Origin: a bacterium | Lineage (GTDB): Bacteria; Patescibacteriota; Gracilibacteria; Absconditabacterales; Absconditicoccaceae | NCBI GenBank assembly: GCA_020631605.1 | Contig: JAHDGZ010000008.1 | Span: 1-43,023, forward strand | DNA: 43,023 bases | Direction: 5' to 3' | Part shown: positions 19,369 to 28,995 of the stretch, in pieces | How the letters are laid out: each line of letters opens with the position of its first letter | Position numbering within the stretch: the stretch's first letter is position 1 | Translations under genes and position numbers: made by a program | Notes under the pieces: model-generated | What the model was told of the DNA's origin: nothing | Database searches by the model: none | The model's input: the letters and a program-made list of their open reading frames with translations, nothing else

Positions 19369-19815
19369 ATGAAAGTACTCTTCCCAAGAGATATTCCTAA
19401 AGGTATATTTAGTATGCACCTTACTATTGGGCCACTCACTATTACCTTGGTTCAAATGTTTATCATGGCAATAGGTATTTCTATCGCTTTGGTTGTCTTC
19501 AATAGTACATGATGATGAGAAGATTGAAACAAAGTTGTTGCAGCTCTTATTGCACTACCTGTTTTTCTCTTATTTGTTTTTATTGCCTTTTTCAAAGTCT
19601 CCGAACTGTGATTGCTCGCATTTGGGGCCAAATTATTGAGAACCAACTTTTTTGATGCTACCAAGAAGTTCCAAACCAACTACAAAAGATTTGATCCATA
19701 TATCATTCTCCAAAAGAAATTTCATAATATGTGATGAGACGAAATCATTGAATCAAAAACACTAGACTTGGACAAAAAGACACTTGATCAAATTGAAAAC
19801 TGAGGTCTTTTGTAG
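19369..19815 (+). CDS. PrgI-like two-helix membrane protein, 148 aa
   Basis: PrgI-family proteins are small membrane parts of type IV secretion-like systems in Gram-positive and CPR bacteria. Here the N-terminus FPRDIPKGIFSMHLTIGPLT is followed by two membrane helices (about residues 27-47 and 60-80) joined by a Gly-rich loop with four UGA glycines, then FKVSELGLLAFGAKLLRTNF, which resembles the FKV...P/FL segment that follows the second helix in that family. The C-terminal 45 residues are charged. No VirB4-type ATPase is adjacent, which weakens the assignment. Convergent with the GT4 gene, 7 nt between stops. Confidence 0.45.
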
Positions 19816-19822
19816 CAATATG

Positions 19823-20953
19823 TTACTTTTGATTATATACCTTCTCTAACTCCTCTACTGAGGTATCCCATGAGTATTTCTTCATTGGCTCTTTCTTGGT
19901 AGAATTTTTTCTTGTATAGGTATCTACTACGGCTTGTACTAATCAAGGAGTATCAGATGGAGGAACATATGTTACCTGACCCCGAGAGGCTTCTGGAATT
20001 GCTCCTGCAAAGGTTGTTACTAATGGTTTTCATAATGTAGATACTTCGCTCACTACTGATCCAAATCACTCTACCAATGATGGCACTACTATTAAATCTG
20101 ACCTAAGAATTAATCTTTGTAAGTCATTGATCGGCAATTCTTGACTAATAGTGAGAGATGAAACACCTATTTTCTTGATCCTCTTGATGATAGATGATGT
20201 CCTCTTGGAGGCAATAAAGTTAAAAGTGAAATGAGCATGAGGGATACGCTCTTGTATAGCAAGAAGTCCGTTAATGAAAAAATCTACTCACTTTGAGTAA
20301 CCTGCATGACCATAGTAGAGTATGTTATATTCTTCTGCATGAGTTACACCTTGCTCCTCACTTTTCCTATTCTTATTAGCTAGCAGTTTTGTCTGACTCC
20401 ATGACTGATCTACACCATTGTGGATCACATAGAGTTTTTCATCATCTATTCAGTAAAGCAACCTTAGTGCATTGTATGTGTAGTATGAGACACAGTGATA
20501 GACATCTGCTTTCTTCCAAAATAAAGATCTCTCAAAGAATCTATAGAGAAATCATGTTCCTCCTTTCCAACGATTTCGTAACTTACCAAAGACTTCATGT
20601 ACGGTAACAACTGATCTTTTCTTAAACTTATGAGCAAGCAAGACAGTTGGCCGCACACCACTATAGCTACTTCCGTGTATGATGTCTATTGATGGATTTT
20701 CTCAGAGAATTTGCTTACCTAAGTGATATGCCTTTCTCATAAAGGTGATTCTACCTGATCCTGTCCTGTGTATGGTTAGACTTCCTTCAATTTCCTTTAT
20801 TGGTAAAGCGCTATCATAACGCGATGTGATAACTGTTATCGTGTATCACTTTTTTAATAATCTTTTGATGATGTTAGAAAAAACCGTCTCTACTCCTCAC
20901 TTATGAGGTGCATAGAAGTCTACAATATAGAGAATATGGCCGACATTTGACAT
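19823..20953 (-). CDS. GT4-family glycosyltransferase, 376 aa
   Basis: Group 1 (GT4) transferases move sugars from nucleotide donors with retention of configuration. The two Rossmann halves are visible: ILYIVDFYAPHKGGVETVFSN at the start, the classic PxxGG acceptor-side loop with one UGA Gly, then VTVHEVFGK and YVIHNGVDQ, and in the C-terminal half LYYGHAGYSKGVD, VVPSLVEGFGSVVSE (the ExFG(x)4E motif binding the donor, first Gly is UGA) and GKPLVTTFAGAIPE. The length of 376 is normal. It probably builds a surface polysaccharide or glycolipid; donor and acceptor cannot be told. Its start codon overlaps the -35 box of the divergent promoter at 20947. Confidence 0.9.
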
Positions 20954-20974
20954 TTTTGATTTTCTGTTTATAAT
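20947..20974 (+). promoter_or_regulatory. Consensus sigma-70 promoter for the M23 gene
   Basis: TTGACA (20947-20952), 16 nt, TATAAT (20969-20974). The -35 box lies over the start codon of the divergent GT4 gene, so expression of the two may be linked. Confidence 0.65.
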
Positions 20975-21044
20975 TACTTTATGTATCTACATAATGATAG
21001 ATGTACTCAAAACAAAATCAAGCTTTAAGTCATACGACTCATCC

Positions 21045-22262
21045 ATGAAAAAGATCACCCGATTGTTATTAGTCTCACTATCATTCCCTTTTGTTTCTCT
21101 AGCCTATTCTTGGCCTCTGGAGACGATTAGCACCTACGAATGCAGCAAACAACACTTCTCTACATTAGATGATTCTTGCCTTCAAACTATCACAAAACTA
21201 CATCCAGATATGTATCATACACACCGTGACACTCTTCCTTTGAGACAAACATTCAGCGTGCTGTGGTGATGAACATATCAATGGTGAGCTTGATGGGATC
21301 ACCAAGAATGATGACATACCTGAGTAGATGTTGTCACTGCACAGTGAACTCCAGTCTATGCGATTGCGGATGGAACTGTAGTAGAAGCTACTCGTAGCAA
21401 TGTTGGATATGGAAATGTTATCAAAATCAAACATACTTCTCCTACCGGAGATATCTTTTATTCGATTTCTGCCCATTTAGAAAAACTCTATGTCACTAAG
21501 GGAGCTCATGTCTCTCAATGAAGCGAGATTGGAACAGTATGAAACTCTGGAAACTCTACGACAGCACATCTGCATTTTGAAATTCAAACTACCACTAGAT
21601 ACAATAAACCACGGTATCCTTATGTTGATTGTCCTGTTACTGATCGAAATGACCAGATGAATCATGGTGCTTGTAGACAATACTTGTTTGAACACAGTAT
21701 GGATCCACTTGTCCTACTTTTGGATAGTAGTCATTCACCTCTACCATCTACTCCCAAGACTGAAGAAAGAACTCCAACAAGATCCTCGTGAGCACTACCA
21801 CCTTCTGATACGCGACATCGTGAACAAGCAGCACATACACATGAACACTCTGGAGATGCAGAGAAAATAAAAGCACTAGAAACCTATGATGCTATTCAGA
21901 GTATCCTCAACGACAAGATACCTGCGTTTGATACTAGCAAACTACCCAAAACATATCAAAAATTTTTCTCTGATTATGATCTTATTGTGGATTGACCTGA
22001 ACATCTACTTTTTGATTGAGAGAGAGATAAGATGAGTCTCCGTCTCTCATGGGTACACAAAAAAACTCAAGCACACTACTCTAGCAAGCTACCATTTGAG
22101 ATGAAACTTATCACACTCAAAGAAAGATTATGGCTAGAAGAAGCTCAAGCGAGTGATGGTTCACAACTTCTCTTTCTCACTAAACGTAGCGATTGATTGA
22201 ATCTACTCATTCGATCGGTAGAAGGTCAGATTATTTTTGCTAAACCTGTATTGAGCATCTAA
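21045..22262 (+). CDS. Secreted M23 (LytM-type) metallopeptidase, 405 aa
   Basis: M23 enzymes are zinc peptidases that cut peptidoglycan cross-bridges. A signal peptide (MKKITRLLLVSLSFPFVSLA) starts at 21045; an in-frame ATG at 20994 would add 17 residues and lies close to the predicted transcript start. The catalytic domain shows GGHTGVDVVT with the HxxxD zinc ligands (the Gly of HTG is UGA), AIADGTVVEA, GYGNVIKIKH, YSISAHLEKL, GTVGNSGNSTTAHLHFEI with the HxH motif, all in the family order. Residues about 190-270 are a linker rich in Ser, Pro and His, and the C-terminal 130 residues are an unassigned domain. Full catalytic residues suggest an active enzyme. An intrinsic terminator follows. 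Confidence 0.9.
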
Positions 22263-22280
22263 ATGTTACAAAAACACAAA

Positions 22281-22308
22281 AAAAACTCTACCTAGGTAGA
22301 GTTTTTTT
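22281..22308. terminator. Bidirectional intrinsic terminator
   Basis: AACTCTACC and GGTAGAGTT form a perfect stem around TA, flanked by A on one side and T on the other, so it can stop transcripts from both sides. It lies between the convergent M23 gene and the secreted-protein gene ending at 22328. Confidence 0.85.
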
Positions 22309-22327
22309 GTTCAGTAAGAATTTTTTT

Positions 22328-23038
22328 CTAGAGATCATACATAATGATCTTACGTTTCTGTGTATTATCAGGTGCGCTTATAGTCATACATCCCATATAT
22401 GACTGACTATTTTCAACAGTGAAATAGAAGTCCTGTGAGATATTTCATTGTACAAGCACATTCATACTAGTCTCGTTGAGAATTTGTGCCGCTTGTGTAG
22501 ATGTATCTATTGAACAAATTGGCTTTCCATTGAAATCTATCGTATCGACTGCCGTAATCATTACTTCATTTGTCTCAGTATTGTTGTTAGTCACTCTCAC
22601 ACATATTTCTCATGTAGCACTATCACATAATGCTATCTCCAGACCATCTACATCTGTAATATAAGAAACATTGTTTTTTTGTGCTAGTTCTGGCAACCAC
22701 TGTTCACGAACTGTTCGTTCTACTGATTCTATTATCCATTTTGTTGTTGTGTTACTCGCATTGTCTTTGATGCTATCTATTTTGTCTAATAATGACTGCA
22801 GTACCACTTGCTTTTTTTGAATTTCACTGGCTGTTTGATTTCATCATGCAAATGAGTTCCAAAATCCTTGCAACTTAGTATCTACTGTCTCTCGCATACT
22901 ATCAAAAGGAGCATCACAGACCAAATCTGATCACACCGTACATTGAGATGATAGTGTAGGATAGTTTGCTGCACTAACTCCTAAGGGAAGGAGTCATACT
23001 AGCATCAATCAGGTTACCATTCGTAGATTTTTTTTCAT
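22328..23038 (-). CDS. Secreted hypothetical protein, 236 aa
   Basis: A signal peptide (MKKNLRMVTGLMLVGLLPLG then VSA, ATG 23038) precedes an unrecognised mature protein of about 212 residues. The region after the signal has a CxxxxxxxC pair (residues about 34 and 42) and a helical stretch (about 75-130); the rest is beta-rich, with further cysteines in pairs (IALCD, GEICVRV, KPICSID, MGCMTI), as expected for disulphides formed outside the cytoplasm. It follows the M42 gene by 32 nt on the same strand. Several UGA glycines. Function unknown. Confidence 0.7.
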
Positions 23039-23070
23039 GTGTTTGAGAGAATTATAAAGATTATTGTTTG

Positions 23071-24192
23071 TTATTTTTTATGTGGGAAGTATGAAAATTG
23101 TTGACCATCTTTGATTGTTAATATCATTTCATACATCAGCTGAATCGTGTTTTCAACATCATCACGATGCACCATTTCTACTGTAGTATGCATATAACGC
23201 AATGGTAGTGAGATCAATGCAGATGGCCTTCATCATCATACATAGGCAAACATATCTGTATCGGTACCGGTTCGTCTTGATGAAGCACCTAGCTGATAAG
23301 GAATTTTCTTCTTGTCAGCAACCTCTAGTATTTGGTCCATGAGTTTGTTGTGGATCGATGGTGCGCGCGATAGCAATGGTCAATCACCACATTTACTGAG
23401 TCATTCTTTTTTTGCATCTATCATTGGTGTTGTCGTGTCATGTCGAACATCCGTCACTATTGCCACATCAGGTTTGATTTGGTATGCCATCATTTCTGCT
23501 CCCTTGAGACCAATCTCTTCCTGTACAGAATTGACAATATAGAGACCAAATGGGATTTTTTTCTTATTTTTGTGAAGGAGTCTTGCGACTTCGGCAATCA
23601 TAAATCATCAGGCACGATTATCAAAAGCACGTCCTACAAAATAACGATCATTGAGCGTCATGAATTCATCTTCATAGGTAATCACGTCTCCTACTTTGAT
23701 TCACATCTTTTCTACTTCCTTCTTATCTTTGGCTCATACATCAAGAGTGATATTCTCCACCTTGGGTGCTTCTTCCTTTCCATATGGACGTGTATGAATT
23801 GCTGGCCATCCAAAAACAGCCTTAATAGGTCACTTTTTAGTCCAAATATCAACACGCTTCGATGGAGCGATCATATGATCAGAGCCACCATTACGTATTA
23901 CGTGGATAAGACCATTTTCTGTTATATAGTTTACGAATCGAGATATTTCATCACAGTGAGCTTCTATCACTACTTTGTACTTGGCATCAGGATTGATTAT
24001 CGCCATTGCAGAACCATAGCTATCTGTACGAATTTCGTCTACATACGGCTTGATATAATCCATCCAAACTTGCTGTCCTTTGTATTCAAACCCTGTTGGT
24101 GATGGTGTATTAATAAGTGTTTCTAAGAACTCTAATGATTTTTTTGTCAGTAATGATTTTTTTGACTTTTTTGTCGATTTTTTTGCCGGCAT
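23071..24192 (-). CDS. M42-family metallo-aminopeptidase, 373 aa
   Basis: M42 enzymes (FrvX/glutamyl aminopeptidase group) are cytoplasmic dodecameric peptidases that trim peptides. The fingerprint is complete: NTPSPTGFE, EAHCDEISRFV (first zinc His), GRAFDNRAG (bridging Asp), NSVQEEIGLKGA (catalytic Glu pair), VTDVRHD (Asp ligand) and LPLRYMHTTVEM (last His ligand). The N-terminal 15 residues are an extra Lys/Ser-rich stretch (AKKSTKKSKKS). Length is usual. Glycines in the Gly-rich loop before RPSALIS are UGA. It likely recycles amino acids from proteins or imported peptides. Probably cotranscribed with the secreted-protein gene downstream. Confidence 0.9.
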
Positions 24193-24265
24193 CTACGAGG
24201 TATCACATTTCTAAAACAATAGCTAACTATATAGTCTGATAGCGCTCAATTGCAAGTTTTCATAT

Positions 24266-24293
24266 TTGCAAAATCTGCTTCTCTATATATAAT
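24266..24293 (+). promoter_or_regulatory. Predicted promoter of the exported amidase
   Basis: TTGCAA (24266-24271), 16 nt, TATAAT (24288-24293), 29 nt before ATG 24322. The -10 region sits in an alternating AT run, which is also easily melted. Confidence 0.5.
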
Positions 24294-24321
24294 ATATGTA
24301 TAGTTATTTGACTCTTTTTAG

Positions 24322-27093
24322 ATGCCCATGAAACGTAGAGATTTTATCAAAAAAAGTGGGATAGTCACTTGATGAGCAATAATGCTTTGATGAGGCGCTA
24401 TACTTACATCTAAGGGTTGTTTTTCAGGTAGTGACTACTCAAAAATCAACTTAGCCAAGTTTCTTGATTTGCACATTGAATGAGAAAATGATGCATTCTA
24501 TGATCAAAGAGAGGTCTGATCATTTCAAAAAATACTCTCTTCGTATGAGATATATCAAGATCTGGTTAACCAAGAAGAAGAAATACAGCAAATTTGATTA
24601 GATGAGATCCTTCCTTTGCGGATCAAAGAATCTAGGCTTTCTTTTGGAGCGAAGAATTCGTGATCATGAGTTGATGGTATTGGGCAGTTATGACGTTTGG
24701 CAAAGACAGATGTGTATAACAAAAGAGTTTCCCGCAAAAATCTTCAAACACATGCAAAAACATATATCAATGAAAACGAAAAGCTCTCAACGTTAGCTCA
24801 ATCAGAAAGAGATCAACTGACCAAAGAAGCAGAAGAAACTAGTCTTTCCATACTGTATTATGACATCATTAAGCATGATTATTTAAAAAAATACTTTGAT
24901 CAATTTGGATGATGGGATAGTGTCTCGGAATCGGATAAAATCAGTTTTGCATCAGCAACATACAATCTTTGATACTGATCGTTCAAAGCTGTTCACAAAG
25001 AACTTGGATCCCCTACTGAATGGAGCGATTTCACCAAAGCATTCAAAAATCACTTTTTTCGAAAAAAATGGTCTAGGTTGAATCCAACGAAAGAATTTGA
25101 TGAATCTTATGGTGTACCTGATTATAACAACTTTTTCACCAATGAAAAATACGATGATATACTTTGAGAAAACTTCATTTCTACCCCTGTTGTAACTTAC
25201 AAAAAGATGAAAGAAGTGATCAGGTATGTTGAATTGACTTGATCCATGAGAGATTTTCTTGATTCGAAACCAGATATCGCACAAACTCTTTCTGATTCCT
25301 CAGAAGAAACAATCTACTCTCAAATTCAGTCATATATACAGAAATTACGTTCGCAATGACTTATACAGCTTTGATGCGAACAAGAACTAAGGAAAAGAAT
25401 ACTACTAGATAACCAAATCAACCCTCAAACTGATGGACATATCTCCTTTGCTCAAGATGAAGTTCATACTATGGTTGTCAATAAAGAGCTTGTTGACTCT
25501 TTTCTTATACCAGAAGACTATCAATGATATGATCACACAAGCATAACTTTCTCATCATGATACTATTTTTGGTCTATTCTCAATGACATAATCCACGGTA
25601 ACGCCATCCAGTGACAAGAGAATATGGTGAATATTCAGAAACTGAGGAAAATCGTAGATTCGTTTCATACTCACAATGATCACTTTCATGAAGATGAAGC
25701 GCTGATGGAACTCAGAACCTGATTAGAACAAGCAATATTTCATTATAATAACAATGTTATCTATTGATGACGAGATCCTACACAAACAAATAACGTACTG
25801 ATACCTCCAACCAAATTTTTAGAGAGATTTCTCAAAGAGACAATCACCGTTGACCCAAAAGCTATTACTCAGACTAAACCTGTTGTTGACCCAGGAGATA
25901 TTCCAACTATAGAGACAGAAAGAATAGGAAACTTATATATCAATCCTGAAGATGACGCACGTTGACTAACAGTCTTATCAAGGCCAAGGTCTCTCAAGCC
26001 TGTGGAGAGAATTAGCAACAAACATATCAGAGGTAAGCCCAAAATGTCTCATCCCTCTCACATTATTCTCCATGGGACTGCATGATGACGCATAAGCAAC
26101 TGAGCTCTTTCTAGCACTATTTGTCACTTTTTGGTTAGAAAAAATGGGGATCTAGTTCAAATGGTTAATGGAAAAAATTGAACTACCGAAAAAAAGATTG
26201 ATCGAGATTCGTTGACTCAACTTGATCATGCCTGAAAGATGAGCAATAACAGAAGTGCCGCTATTCGAGATGGAGATGGAAACATTACGTTCAAGTCTAT
26301 TGGAATTGAAATCGAAACATGGGAAAATGAAGATTTTGACATTAATGATAGTCAATACAAGACTACTGCAAACCTTCTTGAGCAGCTTTGTTCTCATCTC
26401 AATATTCCAGCCAAAAACATTCTTTCACACCAACACGTATGATTGTGAAAAAGGTTTAATACTAGAGGAAGGAAAACTGATCCTCAATGATTTGATACAA
26501 GCAAACTTAACAATCATATGCAAAAGAAAATTCCTGATATATGGGATCGTCTTGATCCTGATGTATTGAAAAAAAAGGTCAGCCCAAACATATCTGCTAT
26601 CAAGTGAGTACTCAGAGACCAGTGACAATCAAGAAGTGAGATCACTAATCAGATCAACTATCTAACTCATAGCACCGAAAGAGCAAGCCCAGAAGTAATG
26701 CAGATGTCTATCTGATGAAGTTTATTTGATCTCTTTTCTACTAAGGCTATTGTATTGTCTGTAAGTAATAGATCTGGATGAAATACGCTCTTGTATCAAA
26801 AAAGCAAGAAGGAAATTTGCTTTGAACGTTGAAAAAAAGAAAAAGCAGAAACTTTTACTGTCAAAAAGCTTGCTGACAATAAGATCTCGTTACAGATTTG
26901 AAAAGAACTCACATATATCTCTGGATGGGATAGAAAAAACAACAAGTGAATATGAACACAATCTGACTCCACCTATATGAGACTCGTAACAGATGCACTC
27001 AATAGGAACAATTCGATACAAAGAGAAGATAGAGGTAATCTCTATAACGAGTTTGACAAAATCTATGATTTACTAAAACTTTCTACAAACTAG
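24322..27093 (+). CDS. Tat-exported N-acetylmuramoyl-L-alanine amidase (amidase_2), 923 aa
   Basis: The N-terminus carries a twin-arginine motif (MKRRDFIKKSG, with a second ATG at 24328), a Gly-rich hydrophobic stretch (four UGA glycines) and a Cys (SKGC, about residue 36) that may be lipidated. Residues about 575-735 form an amidase_2/PGRP-like zinc amidase: HPSHIILHGTAGG with His584, FLVRKNGDLVQMV, QLDHAGKM, SIGIEIE (as in the family) and ILSHQHV with His703 and His705. These enzymes cut the bond between MurNAc and the stem peptide. Residues 40-570 are helical and acidic, of unknown function, and the C-terminal 190 residues are basic and unassigned. Tat export suggests folding in the cytoplasm before secretion. 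The last 11 bp overlap the convergent proS. Confidence 0.8.
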
Positions 27094-28792
27094 AGATATA
27101 TTCTTCAATTTTTTTCATATTTTTTTCTCCTGTTTTTCTCTCAATCACTTCACACATATCTCCTTGTTCTAGTGTTTTATTTCAGATTACAATTTGAGTT
27201 GGATAACCTATAAGTTCAGCATCTTTGAACTTAAATCCTGGTCATACATTTCTATCATCTAGACAAACGTCTATATTTTTTTTCTGTAATTCTTGATACA
27301 CCTCCTCAGCCCTCTCTCCTCATTTATCTCCTATAGCGATGATGACATGAGTAAACGGTGCAACATTTTCTGGCCATGTAATTCATTTGTTGTCATGATA
27401 TTTTTCTACTAATACTCACATCACACGTGATGGACCAATTCCATAACTTCACATAACTACCTTCTGATGCTTATTCTCTGAGTCTGTAAACGTGAAACCA
27501 AACGAATCAGGGAAACGTGTTTCTAGTGGAAAAATATTCCCTACTTCGCAAGCACTCTCTACTCCATATTCCTCTCCTGTTTGAGGTTCCCTATCTCCTG
27601 CCTTTGCATCTTTAATATCATAGAATTCTTCTGGTCTTGGGAGATCTCTTTCTCGATTCACATTGATAGTATGATAGTGAGTTTTGTTTGTCCCAGTTTC
27701 CATATTGACCATAGATTCTAGTGCATCATCGTATACTGGGGTGATCGTATCTGGCAGGTTCACAATTCATGCATATCCACGCTCTGCTCATGTATACGAA
27801 AGTATTTCTTCATCATTGAGCAATTCAAGAGATGCTACACCAAGGACTTTTTTCAATTTTAGTTCGTTGACCGCATAGTCTCCTCTCACTGCTGCTGCGT
27901 ATACTTTTCCATCCTGATCTTTGTATAACATTGTTTTTACTGTTTGTTGAACTGGTAGATCTAGAAATTTACATAGTTTTTCAACACTGACAACATTTTC
28001 TCCATAGATATCTTCAAGCACTCATTGATCTTTTCCATATTCGTACGCAGAAGCCAATGCTGGTGCGACCTCCTGATTGTATGCTACATTTGATTTCTTA
28101 TCTATGTAAATAACATCTTCACCCGCATCACAGACTGTCTGGAACTCATGCGAATGTTTTTCAGTGAAATCTCACCCACTAGCTATAGTCAAATAGGTAT
28201 CATCTCCTAATCCTAACTCTTTGAATATGTCACTGTATACTACTTTCGCTTTTTCATAATACGCATCAAAATCTTCATCAGATGCATGAAAACTATAGAG
28301 GTCTTTCATGCGAAACTCACGACCTCTCAGCAATCAACTCTTAGCTCTCGCTTCATTCCTAAACTTAGATTGTATCTGGTACACAGCAACAGGCAGATCC
28401 TTGTATGATGCAGTATACTGTTGAACTAATGGCGTTACGACATCCTCATGAGTGGGATTGAGGATATATTCATTGGTGCACTTATTATATGACACGCTAT
28501 TTGCACCTGATGTTTTCATCAGAACGTCTACTGAGTCTATTCTTTTAGTTTTTTCTCGGTTCTCTCTTGGTGACAAACAGGGCATATATATTTCTGTCCC
28601 AATAGTATCCATATGCTTACGAATGATATTTTCAATCTTATTCAGAACACGCAGTCAAAGGGGCAAAAAACTATAGACTCATGCCATTTCCTTGTGAATA
28701 AATCATCATCTGATGAGCAACTGAGCATTGATACTTACTTCTCATGCTGGCGCTTCTTTCATTGTCTTCACAAATAGCTGACTTAATCTCAT
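27083..28792 (-). CDS. proS: Prolyl-tRNA synthetase, 569 aa
   Basis: ProRS charges tRNA(Pro). It is the bacterial type with an inserted editing domain: start MRLSQLFVKTMKEAP, then LLIRGGFIHKEMAGVYSFLPLGLRV (motif 1 region, five UGA glycines in a short span), RGREFRMKDLYSFH (motif 2), GGDFTEKHSHEF, the INS/YbaK-like editing insert (about residues 230-370, with VRGDYAVNELKLKK carrying the conserved Lys), MGSYGIGPSRVMGVLVEKY (motif 3), and the anticodon-binding domain to the end. The length of 569 is normal. Start at ATG 28792 fits the family. Its stop at 27083 overlaps the convergent amidase by 11 bp. Confidence 0.95.
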
Positions 28793-28938
28793 TTTCCCTT
28801 ATTTTCAATAGTAAACTCAAGTGTTGTAGACATCGCTCTCTCAATTGCAAGATATCCAGCATACTCTAGCGCTAAAACCCATGCCAGATCACATTTTTGT
28901 GGTATTGCAATTTTTTGAGTAGTTCAGTGACTCATTTT

Positions 28939-28967
28939 TTGGCTTACTACGAATCTACGACTATAAT
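28939..28967 (+). promoter_or_regulatory. Predicted promoter of the giant-protein operon
   Basis: TTGGCT (28939-28944), 17 nt, TATAAT (28962-28967), 28 nt before ATG 28996. It lies in the 203-bp divergent gap with proS; I see nothing else in that gap. Confidence 0.55.
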
Positions 28968-28995
28968 CAAGCTGTTATTTGTGATACTATCCTCT

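Noticed and set aside
23440-24102. 220-codon plus-strand frame opposite the M42 gene
   Set aside because: The minus strand encodes all M42 zinc ligands in order; the plus-strand frame has low-complexity Ile/Tyr/Phe composition and no motif.
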